Assembly (NCBI GenBank): GCA_029216955.1
Contig: JANAVB010003400.1
Coordinates: 16,626,868-16,690,867 of the forward strand
DNA from: Iris pallida
Taxonomy: Eukaryota; Streptophyta; Magnoliopsida; Asparagales; Iridaceae
Reading direction: 5' to 3'
DNA length: 64,000 bases
The translations under genes were made by a program, and so were the position numbers. The notes beneath the pieces were generated by a model that was not told the origin of the DNA, ran no database searches, and worked only from the letters and a program-made list of their open reading frames with translations. How positions within the stretch are numbered: the first letter of the stretch is position 1; each line of letters begins with the position of its first letter. Of this stretch, positions 1 through 11,643 are shown one piece after another.

Positions 1-2488
1 TACAACTAGATGCACATATATGTATTTGTGTGTGTGGGTTCATATAGTCATATGTGTATACTTATGTATAAGTTATTAGATAGGGAATTGTGTACCTATG
101 TGTGTAGGTGTGTCAAGCTTGTGTGTGTACCTACTTAGTGATAGCTATATGTGTATTGATATATAGGTGAATATAGTGATAGATATATAGATAGGTAACA
201 AAGATAGATAGATAGTTAGATGGTGGATAGATGTATATAGAAAGGGGATGTGCAGGACGGTTTGTTACAACAGTGAATGGAGGGGAAACTAGGGAGCATA
301 GCACTAGGAATACCTACTGCCCTTGGCAGCATGGAGAGGGGGATATAGCTGCTGTACAGAAGGGAAGAGAAGGGCTCCTATGTATAGGATATGTGAACAA
401 CAGTGAGGAAGAGAGGTTTTGAAACAGCAACAGTAGCAGAATAAAGACACTAGTAGGTAAATATGTTGGAGGATTTCCCTGTGCAGGAATATTTGGAAGT
501 AAAGTAGAGGTGACTGTTGTTCATAAGCAACAGTTAGGAGGGGAGAAGAGGATGTGGTGTAGGGTTTTTAACAGTAGTATATACTGCCAGTTGAGGCAGC
601 ATAATGCCTAGCTGTCTATGTGTACTTAACTGTAAGCTGCAATTAGGTTTAGGGAAACCTGTGCACATGTGTGCACATGAATAAGAGAAGGTATATGCAG
701 TAGGGTATTTTAGAATAAGTTGTGTGAGTGTCATTCATGAGTTTGTGTGAGGGTATTTTGTGTATAGGTAAATGTGTGAGTGAATGTGAGTATGTGCATT
801 ATGAGCGTATAGGTAGATAGGTAAAGGAAATGTGTAAGGTAATGATTAGGAAGGAAGAGAGGGAAGCATAGGTGTTAAAGTACACATGGATGTAGAGTGT
901 GCGTGGTTAGCAAGGATGAATATCCTAGTATCTAGGACGTAGGTAAATGTTTAGATAAACATATAGGCATAGGTAATGGCATTACCTATATGACATGAGT
1001 TGGTAAATTGGCTAGTGTTTTGGACATAAAAAATGGGATTACCTATGTGTTTTGTCATAGGGTATGTATACTAGGTTGTGGTATTGCATTATAGAGTATA
1101 TGTATATATAATGTAGTTAGCTACATAGGGTGTTGACCTAGTATAGACTAGAATACCTTGGTGTGGCAAGGTATGGACCCAAAAACCTAGATATGAACTA
1201 GTTTAGCAAGGTTTTGACCTAGTTTGACCTAAAAATGACTTGGAGACCTAGTATCAAGCTAGTAAAGCATGTTTATGATTCCAAAATACCAATTGATATT
1301 GATATTTCATATTTAGGTCTTCGAGGCACACTGTTGATACTTCATACTGGATTTCAGGCGAGTACATTTTCTGATAATTTCTCGCTTATGATATATTCTA
1401 TGTTTTCTGTATTTAATGTAGATATCCTTGATCTCTTGACACATTGGTTATACTGATTGGTATTTTTTGGATCCCGTCATGAGATATTATTTCTTGTATA
1501 TCTTGGTATACCCTGTGTAAGCCCTGTTGTTGTTCTTGTATATTGTATTGATACTGGTTCCTGTGAAGGCTCGTGACATTCTCAGAGAATCCCATGTCAT
1601 AACGTACCATGGTTGGATCCACTGTACCAGTCGGGATCGGGGAGTAGTAGTGTAGATATGTGATTATTCCCTCCTTGTGCATATTCTATTTTCTATGAGT
1701 GTTAATCATACACTGCACGTATGATTAACCAGGCCATAAATTCCTGTGTAAGTTCCTAAGTCGATCACATGTTGAAACTAGTGCTCACTCACTTAGATAG
1801 TTATTTTTGATTATTGTACATGATGTTTCCTGCTCTTATATTCATTTACAGCTTTTCATATTGTGTTACATTCATGTACCTATTACATTATCTTGTATAT
1901 TCTCTCTATTTACTGTTATATAGCCTTATCATTTACTGGAACTATTATTAGTGGTGTACTTCGCTCCAATCCCGACTGGATATATTTTTCTAGACAATTC
2001 AGATGACGGTTGCCCTACCTACTACGGCCCACATGATGTAGTAGGTGTAGACCAGAAGACACTGATCCAGGAGGGTTTAGCTCTAGCTGAGGAGGCTTTA
2101 CTAGCGACTCAGTTAGACTAGTTGTTTAGTACTGGATTTTTCTCCAAGTTTATGACTCTTGGCATATTATTATTTGAGACTTGTATTTGGGATAGTTGAC
2201 TCTTAGAATTTCTTTAGACTTGTATTATGTTTATATTAGATTTCTCCTGAATATTTCATATCATGTCTTATATCTTATTCATGTCATTTATCTTTCTTAT
2301 AGTCATTGTGATTGGGTATGTATATTATCATGGTTTGTCCTTCTCTTGGAGTTGAAATATCTTTGACATGTTATGATACATATTGTAGTTATTATAGAAG
2401 ACCCAGACAACATTCTACCATCGATGCTGTGGCATAGGCTGGGCATTGTCTCGTACTTGTGCTCTTACTTTGGGTGCAGATCATGACA
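1..2488 (+). mobile_element. Element B: 3' part of a long LTR (gypsy type)
   Basis: The segment ends in TCATGACA, directly before the conserved leader block at 2489, so it is read as the 3' part of a 5' LTR whose start lies left of the window. Positions 1-1130 are a low-complexity stretch of GT, TAT and TAGATA words. They correspond in place to the TATG/AATG-rich stretch of LTR A (about 21000-21780). Positions 1130-1250 carry GTTGACCTAG/TTTGACCTA words also found in LTR A (21840-21960), and 'GGCGAGTACATTTTCTGATA' at 1357 matches LTR A near 22084. The last 90 bases resemble the LTR ends of A and C. No gene is visible. Confidence 0.7.
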
Positions 2489-2515
2489 CATTTTTAGTGG
2501 TGGTCCATGCAGGTC
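2489..2515 (+). promoter_or_regulatory. Element B leader block / candidate primer-binding site
   Basis: The block GTGGTGGTCCATGCAGGTC lies a few bases after the LTR end. Almost the same block follows the 5' LTR ends of A (23319), C (32029), F (48306) and E (63574). This is where a primer-binding site belongs, but it is not the usual plant TGGTATCAGAGC initiator-methionine site. The tRNA is not identified. Confidence 0.5.
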
Positions 2516-2732
2516 AAAAGTCACAATTAGTGCGATGTCGTAGTGGTACTCGACTTAGAGTGCTATTTCGAGCCTGTTAATGATATATGATATAGGCTAT
2601 AGGCTAAGGAATACTCAATCACAATTAGGAAAAACTTCTAGTCTATTACTTTAATGCAACTGTCCTTTCTTTGATATTTGATTCTTTGAACTATAACTGT
2701 CCTTCTTTGAATATATTCTATCTTATGCCAGA

Positions 2733-4184
2733 TTGACTTCTTATCACAATGTTCAGGACTCAGAGAGATCTGCGACGTCTCATGGACTTGCTCCAATTAC
2801 TTCTCCGGGGATTGGAGTATCAGCTGCCTTCGGGTGTGCTCCTTCTCCAGTACAGAGGATAGTTCCCGAGGTTGTTGTGTGTGTTCCTACTCCTCCTATG
2901 AAGCAGACTATTCTACCTATTCCAGGGGATGTTCTACCTCCGCCTCCAGTGCATACTCATATGGCGTAGATGTTTGCCCTATTCAAAGAGATGCTAGAGG
3001 CGTAGAGGGCTCAGTCTGGGGCACACCAGAGGCAGACAGACACGATAGGACAAGGCATGGAGAGCGCCCATCAGCTCGCTTTAGCTGTAGTAGAGTGGAA
3101 AGCTCTGGCCCAGTAGCAGCAGGTTACCCAACTTAGGTCGAGTAACATCTACGATTTTAAGAAGTTGGGATCACGAGACTTCAGGGGAACAAAGGCATCA
3201 TTTATGCAGATGACTGGATCGAGGATATCGAGCAACTTATGAGGGTGTCCCATCTTGTTGATGACTTGAAGGTTGAGGCAGTAGGGCTTTATTTACTGGA
3301 TATTGCTCGTACCTGGTTTAGGAATGAGCCACTTCTTGTTGGAGAGGGTCACACCTGGAAGGTATTTAGGGACCTATTTAAGAAGAAGTTTTTTGTACCT
3401 ACAGACAGATTGGACTTGGTCAGACAGTTACAGAACCTCCAGCATGGAGGTACGTCAGTTGAGGAGTATGCCGCAGAGTTTGGTAGGCTGAGCCGATACG
3501 CGGAGTATATGGTGTGGGACCCAGAGATCAGAGCGAGTCGCTTCCGGGAGGGTCTGAACTGGAAAGTGAAGATCCTTATTCCTTCTCTTTATGGGACTTA
3601 TGCGAAGATCCTTGCGGAGGCACGCAAGGTATAGCGGGAGTTGGGCTTGAAATCCAAGAGAGATCGTGACTTCTTTTCAGGGGCTACTAGTTGCGCGGGA
3701 CCTACTAAGCATCCGTAGCTTCAGTATCGATTATTCCAATCGTTGCAACAGTAGTTTCAAGCTCCAGCTAGGGCACTAATTCAACATGTGCCATAACAGC
3801 AGCAGATACCGGTGCAACATGCTCCTTTTTGCCACTATTGCAAGAAGCCCGTCCACATATGGAAAGTTGTTAGAAGTGGCTAGGAGTGTACCTATATTGT
3901 AACGTCGAGGGGCATCAGAAGAGGGATTTTCCTTCGATCCCTTGCCGTGCAGCTCGGGAAGAAGGTGTAGCTCAGGAAGCAGGTGCAGCTCAGAAAGCAC
4001 CGATGAGGCCACCTGTGCTGCAGCCAAGGGGTTCTCCTCTTCAGACCCAGCAGTAGCAGTTTGCTCAGCACCAGCTGCAGAGGGGCGCTCAGGGCAGGGC
4101 ATTTGCTCTGACAGTCGAGGAGGCCGAGCTCATTGGTGATGTTATTACAGGTTCTGTTCTCCTTGATTCCCTTCCAGCTTCAGT
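2733..4184 (+). pseudogene. Gag-like pseudogene of a Ty3/gypsy retrotransposon (element B), cut at the start of protease
   Basis: The intact piece (3239-3634, about 131 codons) is a retrotrans_gag domain. It has the usual spacing of 'ARTWFRNE', 'FKKKFF', 'LQNLQHGGTSVEEYAAEF' and 'RFREGLN', the capsid region that assembles the particle. Upstream, 2733-3190 encodes a Pro/Gln-rich N-terminus in another frame. Downstream are a Gln-rich linker and two degenerate zinc knuckles (about 3829-3930, 'CHYCKKPVH' and 'CNVEGHQKRDF'), then 'FALTVEEAELIGDVITG', the usual lead-in to protease. Protease, RT and integrase are missing because element C1 begins at 4185. Breaks include stops at 2967, 3003, 3114, 3632, 3716, 3752, 3794, 3881 and 4054, a frame change near 3190 and a 2-base insertion near 3893. 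It cannot make protein. The knuckles and the flanking LTR elements support a chromovirus-like source, but the subfamily is not certain. Confidence 0.85.
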
Positions 4185-4611
4185 TGTAAACCCCCAAATT
4201 TTTAAAAGATTTATTTTTATTTTTTATTATTTATATTTGCTTGAATAAAATGTTTGGAATTATTTTGTTATTTATAAAATTGTCTTAGTCGTGCTTAAAA
4301 TATGGTTATGCATATTGAATAGACAATATGGAACGGCTAGTGCAGTCATATTCCTTGACTAGCCTACTAGCTATAAATCTCTCTTATTTCTAATTTTTAT
4401 TTATTTAAATTAATATATTTTATTATTAGGAAAATATAATTACTTTCTTTAATTTTAGAATTAGATTTGAAATATTAGAAATTATTTATTTATATAAAGT
4501 ATGTATAGAAAATATGTTCTCCATGACAAGTAAAAAGGATTTTTACAAAGGATATTTATTTATTTATTTATCTTGTATGAGCTACATATATATTTATATT
4601 TATGAATATAC

Positions 4612-4654
<43 letters not shown>

Positions 4655-4744
4655 TTAACAAAATTTATCAATGTATGTATATACACCTTATATAGTATTA
4701 TTATTGAATATATTGGCTCACACTAATATATATATATATATTTT

Positions 4745-4841
<97 letters not shown>

Positions 4842-4923
4842 AATATAAATAAAAAAAAAAGAAAAAAAAAGAAAAAAAAAATATATATATATATTTTATT
4901 ATATATTATATATATATATTATA

Positions 4924-4957
<34 letters not shown>

Positions 4958-5139
4958 ATTTAAATATCTAGATATATATATATAATATATATTATATATA
5001 ATATCTATATATAAATATAATATATATATATAATATCTATATATATATAAATATATTTTTTTATATTTTTATTAATAAATATATTATATAAATATCACAC
5101 TAATATATATATAATATATTTATATATATATCTATATAT

Positions 5140-5172
<33 letters not shown>

Positions 5173-5342
5173 ATCTATATATATATATAATATATATTAT
5201 ATTTAAAAAATATATATTATATATATATTATATATAATTATAATTAGTGTGATATTTATACATATTATATTTATATAAAATATATAAAAATATATTTTTA
5301 TATATTATAAAGATATATTTTTTTTTTTTTTATATATATATA

Positions 5343-5388
<46 letters not shown>

Positions 5389-5399
5389 TATATTAAAAT

Positions 5400-5497
<98 letters not shown>

Positions 5498-5546
5498 TAT
5501 ATCTATATATATATATATATATATATAAAAGAATACTATAAAAAAA

Positions 5547-5638
<92 letters not shown>

Positions 5639-5639
5639 A

Positions 5640-5734
<95 letters not shown>

Positions 5735-6047
5735 TGTGAGCCAATATATTCAATAATAATACTATATAAGGTGTATATACATACATTGATAAATTTTGTT
5801 AAATATATATTAGGAATGTTTTTCTTATTTTAGTAAACATTTTGATTCTTAGTTTCTACTAATTATTAAAAAAAGAAAAAAAAACCCCAAAGTTAACTTC
5901 TCGCGAGATTTTTAAATCTTGGGAGTCAGCCAACCAATGATTCCCTACGCGCACAGGAAGGAAACATTGTGAAGTTTTAAAACAAATATTTTTAAAGTTT
6001 TAATGAGATCGGGTGAAACATTCCTCAATTAAATCTTCTATCCAAAT
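4185..6047 (+). mobile_element. Element C1: 5' LTR, left part
   Basis: The LTR starts with TGTAAACCCCCAAATTTTT. The same start recurs at 36233 and 57742, each directly after a polypurine tract, which fixes this as an LTR boundary. It is inserted in the gag/protease region of element B. The LTR is then interrupted by element A after CAAAT (6043-6047) and continues at 29781; the two parts total about 4.1 kb. The block 4600-5811 is almost pure A/T and is described separately. Positions 5812-6042 are unremarkable AT-rich LTR sequence. Confidence 0.85.
4646..5811. repeat. AT-rich foldback: 80-bp inverted arms around a (TA)n core
   Basis: The arms at 4646-4732 and 5725-5811 are inverted copies of each other over about 80 bases with essentially no mismatch. 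Both contain the word TGTATGTATATACACC and the inner end GGCTCACACTAATATA. A second, poorer pair lies inside (about 5050-5112 and 5236-5300), again ending in TCACACTAAT. The rest is (TA)n with short oligo-A/T runs. The homologous LTR at 36600-36720 has TA repeats but not these arms. It may be a MITE-like element inserted in (TA)n, or a palindrome grown from the microsatellite. Confidence 0.75.
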
Positions 6048-7543
6048 TGTAACACCCACTTTTCTAAAATGAGGGTAATTTTGAACTTTTGTAAAAGTTT
6101 ATTATTTAATAATAGGATTTATGATTTATGGAATTTTTTAATTAATTTAATACTATTTAAAATTGGTGAATTATAATTTTGATGTGTTAGCTAGTGAACC
6201 CTAGAACTGTTGAGCCTAGAGATTAACCATGACCATGGAGACCTAACCATGTGATTAGAATGACTATTTACAACTTTTTAGGCTAAGGGTATTTTGGTCA
6301 TTTTGTGACTTTTGAATTATTTAGGATTTTGATTAATTGGTGAATTGTAGATTATTTTAATAATATTTAAATTGATGTATTATGATTTTGGTCATTTTTT
6401 ATATTTTAATATTTTGGGAAAATTTTATATTTTTAATATTGTTTTTATTGGATTTGTTTAGTCGGGTTTGAGTTTCATCTCGTTCCGACTTGTATTGTGA
6501 CCCGGGTAGCTTAAACTCTAGATGGGACCAAATATTAAGTTAAGCATGGCCCACAAAATCCAACATTTAAGTTAGTTAATTAAACTAATTTTTATCATAT
6601 TAGAATGGTTAAGTTAGAGACTCAAAACTAGATCATTTTGACCCCAAACTTGAACCTAGTCTAGACTTAACCATTTGAGACTAGAGAGGGGCAATTAGGA
6701 CATTTTCCATTAGCCCTAATGGACTCTTTATGGCAGCCACCTTTAGGGGAGAATGATTCATTTCATTCATTACAATCTTGTCTCTTTTATTTTCCTTTTG
6801 TTCTTCCCTAATTTTAGAGAGCCTTCCCATTGATTTGATCTCCAAATCAAATCATTCCTTCACCAAACCTTCCCTCAATCATTTCCATTCTCCAAGGGAA
6901 GAGTGCTACCAAGGATTGGAAGAGGAGTGAAAGGAGGAGTGTCCACTTCGAGGGATCTTCGTATCGGAGCCGTGTCCTAAAGGATTTCATTGGGATTCCA
7001 CTCCCAATAGGTAAAACCCATCATCTAAATCGATTTTCTTTGCATATAAATTAGTTTTGAATCTGTAGGATCCATCCTCATGCATGTGTCCCATTTAGAT
7101 TCAAATTTGAGGCCATTTGGAGCTCTCTTGAGGATTTTAGATATGTGTCTTGTGTCCTACTTGATAGATCCCAAATTAGGACACCCCATGTGTATGTATG
7201 TATGATAATAGTTTAAATATATATTTAAATTCAGTTTTAGAATGGTTAGAGAGTGGATTGATCTTAGTTAGGATGGTTAGAATGAGTTTCATTTGGATAC
7301 CTATGTTTGTATCCCAGTATCTTGGCCTATATGTGTTCTTTTGTCCAAAACAACTCAAATTCGTCATAATATTCATCCACGTTTTTATTAACCAAAGCAA
7401 CTTAGAAATGTCACAACTTTTAGCTTAGAACTCCGATTTATCTCCCATTTTTTTCAAAAGAACCGTATCAAAGTTAGCTTTCCAAATATATATTTTAATA
7501 AGTCAAATTCTTTCTGTAACTTTCTGTAAAATTATTTGAGTAT
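6048..7543 (+). repeat. Element A 5' LTR, left part
   Basis: This part aligns base for base with 25820-27314 of the 3' LTR apart from scattered substitutions. It ends in TAT (7541-7543), the left half of the CACTA target duplication. Short open frames here (for example 7176-7400 on the minus strand) recur in the 3' LTR only because the LTRs are copies. I see no gene. Confidence 0.92.
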
Positions 7544-7860
7544 CACTACACCATAATAGACGTTTGCCCACGGTTATTACCGTTACCAAAAATTTTAGTC
7601 ACGGTTAAAACCGTGACGAATTAGCCGTTACATAATATTGTAACGCTTTTTGTAACGGTTAAAACCGTTACAAATAATATTTTGTGACGGATTCCCTCAC
7701 GGTTATAACCGGTACGAAATAGATTTTACTAACGGATAAAACCGTTACTAAAGTAAAATGTCGTAACGGTTATAACCATTACAAAAGTTGATTACAGACA
7801 AAATTAAATCTATATTAGTAACGAAAAAAACTGTTACAAAAATAATTTTTTTTTTCCTGA
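7544..7860. repeat. CACTA left subterminal repeat region
   Basis: The region holds at least seven short palindromic units based on GTAACGGTT/AACCGTTAC, for example GTAACGGTTAAAACCGTTAC near 7655 and variants at about 7565, 7597, 7693, 7730 and 7766. In En/Spm such subterminal repeats bind the element's own TNP1/TNPA-type protein. Binding here is inferred from position and repetition only. Confidence 0.8.
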
Positions 7861-8158
7861 TACAACCGTAAACCTGATAGAGCTTTGCAATATACAACCA
7901 TAAACCTGTATTCATCCTGAATTTATAATAATTTTCCTGTAATCAAATAATAAAACATAAAATCACATTCCAACATCTCAACAAAAGGTGCCTTACATAT
8001 TATCCAACAAAAGCAAATATATATATATAACCATAATAGCTGAAGCATAAAGTTAAATGCCTACAAAAGTTAACAATATCTTACCAACAAAAGTTTACAT
8101 GTTTTAATGTTAAGCATTATAGTTTGAATCCCCAACAAAAGCTTACACGTCTTAAAGC

Positions 8159-8929
8159 TTACAAATACTGGATACGTCCGCCTCCCCAAATAACATAACC
8201 TCCATCAACTAATTCACAAAGCAAAGAAATTCCATTTTGTGGACCATCATAAACTGGTGCTTCTAGTTTTATCACCTCCGACACATAAACAATTTTCTCA
8301 TCTTTTTGCACTTCCCTCCCATGACAAATAGTGTGAGATGCTAGGAATCCCTTAGCTACATCCTCTCGTCCACGTCCAAGTAAAACCACATTTTGTTTTC
8401 CTCTTGAAGTTGATCCACCATTCTTATCGTGGACAACATGGCCACCATTCTTACCATTTTCATCAGGGCTGACAGTGTTATTCAAAATAGGGTTCAAATT
8501 TCTTGGAGTTATAGGAATATGCATGTTGTTAGACGCACCTTCTGCCTCGGGCGTGCCAGAACAAAAAGTTGGATTTTGAGGCTTATGCGAAGTATAAACA
8601 TAAGTGAGCACTTCCCGTACCATACCCTCAAGGTTGTCCAACCTTTGTATAACTTCTGGGTTGGTATTCTTTTTGGCTATTGCCTTTGCTGCTTGTCCGA
8701 TTTTTACTTGCTTCGTCGAGGATGTGGAGCTAACTGCACGACAACGACTCCTTTTATCAACTCCAAAAACTTCAGCAATAGGGTCGGTCTCAAAGTCTTC
8801 TATGTTTGGCACACCATCATGACCACTCTTTTCTGCTTCTAGTTTTTGCCTCTTTTCTGCGGCCTCTATTTCATTCTGTGATTGACAAGATATAAGACTA
8901 AGGTAAGACATTAAGAAAGTAAAGAACAA
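8159..8929 (-). CDS. TNP1-like (plant Ptta/En/Spm) protein, C-terminal exon
   Basis: This is an open frame of about 256 codons on the minus strand. The first 15 or so residues may be intron read-through, because the neighbouring coding piece lies about 2 kb upstream. It has a charged segment ('EIEAAEKRQKLEAEK'), then 'DPIAEVFG', a predicted short coiled coil ('NPEVIQRLDNLEGMVREVL') and a C-terminal domain with 'VLLGRGREDVAKG', 'VVVGREVQ'-like spacing and 'GGYVIWGGGRIQYL'. This order is typical of the second protein of plant CACTA elements, a DNA-binding accessory to TNP2 that recognises subterminal repeats. The stop lies 615 bases from the element end. Splice junctions to the upstream exons are not resolved, so this start is nominal. 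Confidence 0.7.
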   Translation of the reverse strand: MFFTFLMSYLSLISCQSQNEIEAAEKRQKLEAEKSGHDGVPNIEDFETDPIAEVFGVDKRSRCRAVSSTSSTKQVKIGQAAKAIAKKNTNPEVIQRLDNLEGMVREVLTYVYTSHKPQNPTFCSGTPEAEGASNNMHIPITPRNLNPILNNTVSPDENGKNGGHVVHDKNGGSTSRGKQNVVLLGRGREDVAKGFLASHTICHGREVQKDEKIVYVSEVIKLEAPVYDGPQNGISLLCELVDGGYVIWGGGRIQYL

Positions 8930-10900
8930 AATTAATCAAAAATCAATATTACCTATAACAATATCATAACAGTATCATAACAATATCATCAACACATTTA
9001 AAGAACCAAAATGAACACATAAATGGAAATACTTGATCTTAAAACTACCTGTGCTTCTGAAGTAGTATTATCTTAACATTATAATTATTATGGGTACCAT
9101 CTGCAGGTCCATCTGCATTCTTGTTTGTTGTATATGTGTTATCCAATTATGTAATATAGCTGAAGCTGGCATTTGCTGTCAAAGTCCAAAATTTGTGCAC
9201 TTGCCAGTCCCAGAACTACATTGTTAGAATTCCAGCAAACAAGGAGAATCTCCCCTTCAGTGTAAATGTGCAGGATGGAACTTCCTGTTGTTTAATTTAT
9301 TTGTAACTTCATCTTAATAGTTACAAAGAGAACGGATCAGTTTTTCCTTCATATAAAGCATCACTATTTCCATTGTATGTACGGTTTTCTGGTTATGCAA
9401 CTGCCTAATGATGCTTATGAGTTGGCAGTAATGAGTATCATTTGTTTCTTTTCTTCCAGGTTTTTAGATGTTAGACTAGTGCAGTAGTGCTGTAGAGTCT
9501 TGAGGCAATGCTTTCAAATTTCTGTAGGGTTTGATTGTTGTGTATTTGTTATTATATCATCATGCAACCAATAAGTCAAGGTTTATTGCAGATCCTGATG
9601 GGAGAAACATACAAAAGCTAACCGGTTCCAAATGTGTATCACTGTATGTCTCCAAATTTACAGTCCATAGAAACTACTACAGACCACTTAAATTAAAAAA
9701 AAACTATTGAACTGCAGCTCCCAAATCCACTGTTGAACTGTATGTCTCCAAATCCCTTTCTCATAATTTTGAATTATTATGTAGTTCTCTCCAAGACACC
9801 AACAATTTATCCAAACAAATGAAAAGAGGTAATATTCCAGAATTTCATTAAAAAATGATCAAATATAAGAAGCAAAATTCTACGTAGTACGTACAATCAA
9901 AAAAGATATGCAAAACACATGATGGAAGAAGTTTACCAAAGAAACACAGATGTCATTGCAACTAATATGTTTCATAAGCTATGTATATGTAATTTATTCC
10001 TGTGCACTAACCATATTAACAATATTGCTTTCGTAGGAATGCAAATTCTCCAAAGAAAATTACCAAGAGGACAGATAATACTAGAATTATAATATTAATT
10101 GACAAAATAAAAAGATTTAGCACTAGTTACCATCTGTAGTCAAAGGCCAAGAAACAGAGGTTTGTTACAACTTAAAATAAGATGTGGATTGATACATCTG
10201 ATGTAAGGTATGCACATGGATTGACACATGTTGACTGAGCATTACTGGTCGCTCATGGGCATGTAAGGGCTAAGGGACTTTCCATATGTATAGGCAAGGG
10301 ACAGAGTATCACCAGGACAATGCAATTTAAGACTGCTACATGAATAGGCATTTCTGGACTAGACATGGAGATACGGGCATTTGGGACAGATCAATAGGAG
10401 ATGTAGAGAACTGGATGCAGGACCAATAGAGTGTAGGAGTATGCAGTGGTGGTGTCCAGTGAAGTGCAGAGCAACCCAAGTGAACAGAACAGTGCATCAA
10501 TGGGTGCTCAACTGAACAAGGTAATGGCAAAGAGCAATGGCATATGGACAGAGCTTAGACAAATGCTATGAAGGTGGTTGGGTTGGAAACAACAGCTGCA
10601 AACCAGTCTATATGATGACTGCATACATAGCAGTAGAGCACATTGCTCAAGCACATGATCCCGATCCCCTATGACCAAAATAACTCATCAAACCATCACC
10701 AAATCCCATGACACAGTGCACACATCAAACACAGCCTACTTACAACAATTTTGTATAATTACATTTGAAAATTAATCCAAATGTAGTATGTATGTAAAGA
10801 ACTTGAGCTTCAACTCAAAAGTACAAATAGTCTTGTACTTACGTATTTTTCCAATGCACATGGAAGCACATTTCCAGTAGCCTTATTTTTGTGGGCTCTC
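8930..10900. other. CACTA interior with no supported gene
   Basis: This stretch lies between the two parts of the TNP1-like gene and probably includes an intron of it. It is AT-rich, with stops in every frame. A few pieces look like exon edges on the plus strand (for example after 9592, a TGCAG junction followed by 'DPDGRNIQKLTGS'), but I cannot assign them to a gene. Confidence 0.5.
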
Positions 10901-10947
10901 TTCCACGCTTCTGATCGTCTAACAACCTGTCCAGGGTGTTCTTCCTC

Positions 10948-11643
10948 CTACAAGTACAAATAGTAATTAGTGACACTTATAATAATATCAATAGGATTTA
11001 CAAGTAAAAAGTAAGATACACACCAATTCTTCATATATTCTGTTGTAGCTTTTCCTTCCAAGTGTGTGGGTGATTTTAGATTGGGCCTTGTTTTCAGCAT
11101 TTTTCTTGCGCTGCTCAATCTTTTTTGGAGCATACTCATTCGCTATGAACTGCTCCCACCAGATTTTATCAATATCATCGGGACATTGACCGAGTGCTAG
11201 AGTTTTCGGTAAATATATTCCTTCTTTGTCCTTGATTGTGCCTCGTAGGTGATACTTTACTGTCCTAAAAAATTATGGAAATTTGGGTTCAAATAGTGGT
11301 CGAGCGAGGATGGGATCAATATTGAATTCAAACTTTGCCTACCATAATAACAATAAGTAAATAAGGCATTATTTAAGCCGATGAAGCAATTAGATAAATG
11401 TTCCAAATGCATGTAAAAGTGATTTACCGTTAGAGATTTCCAAAGAGCATCTATGTACACCTTATCTACACTCCTCCAATCATTGTAGCCAATTGGGATG
11501 TTAGCTCGAATCAGTTTCCCATATTTACTACTCCATTTTGCCTCGCCTTCACCTCTAATTACGCCATTTGCTTCAATATGGAGTGAGTATTTTTTGACTT
11601 TTGATGGAGAGGAATCTTGTGTTCCACTAGGATTTGATGACAT
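10948..11643 (-). CDS. TNP1-like protein, N-terminal exons
   Basis: The exon from the ATG at 11643 begins 'MSSNPSGTQDSS' and continues with 'GVIRGEGEAKWSSKYGKLIRANIPIGYNDWR' spacing and 'IDALWKSL', the N-terminal signature of plant En/Spm TNP1-type proteins. That frame closes near 11257-11380 after read-through of an intron. The next exon, about 11262-11030 in another frame, has 'LPKTLALGQCPDDID', 'WWEQFIANEY' and 'KAQSKITHTLGRKSY', also family hallmarks, including the Asn/Lys-rich stretch before 'HT.G..S'. Together with 8159-8929 this makes a gene of usual length if introns are removed. I see no disabling change in these pieces. The exact donor and acceptor sites are not proved. Confidence 0.7.

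Noticed and set aside
3942..4139. 65-codon frame in the gag region
   Set aside because: Ser-rich frame-shifted reading of the gag tail; the neighbouring frame carries the conserved lead-in to protease.
4514..5786. Several open frames of alternating Ile/Tyr on both strands
   Set aside because: They are translations of (TA)n and vanish as soon as the repeat ends. The same holds for 15040-15351.
7176..7428. Frames of 74-76 codons conserved between 7176-7428 and 26948-27188
   Set aside because: They are conserved only because both are LTRs of the same element. Differences do not favour silent positions as far as I can see.
8429..8842. 137-codon plus-strand frame
   Set aside because: Shadow of the TNP1-like exon on the other strand, which has the family motifs.
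9592..9660. Possible captured exon ('DPDGRNIQKLTGS') after an acceptor-like TGCAG
   Set aside because: Too short and no second exon with matching phase could be found.
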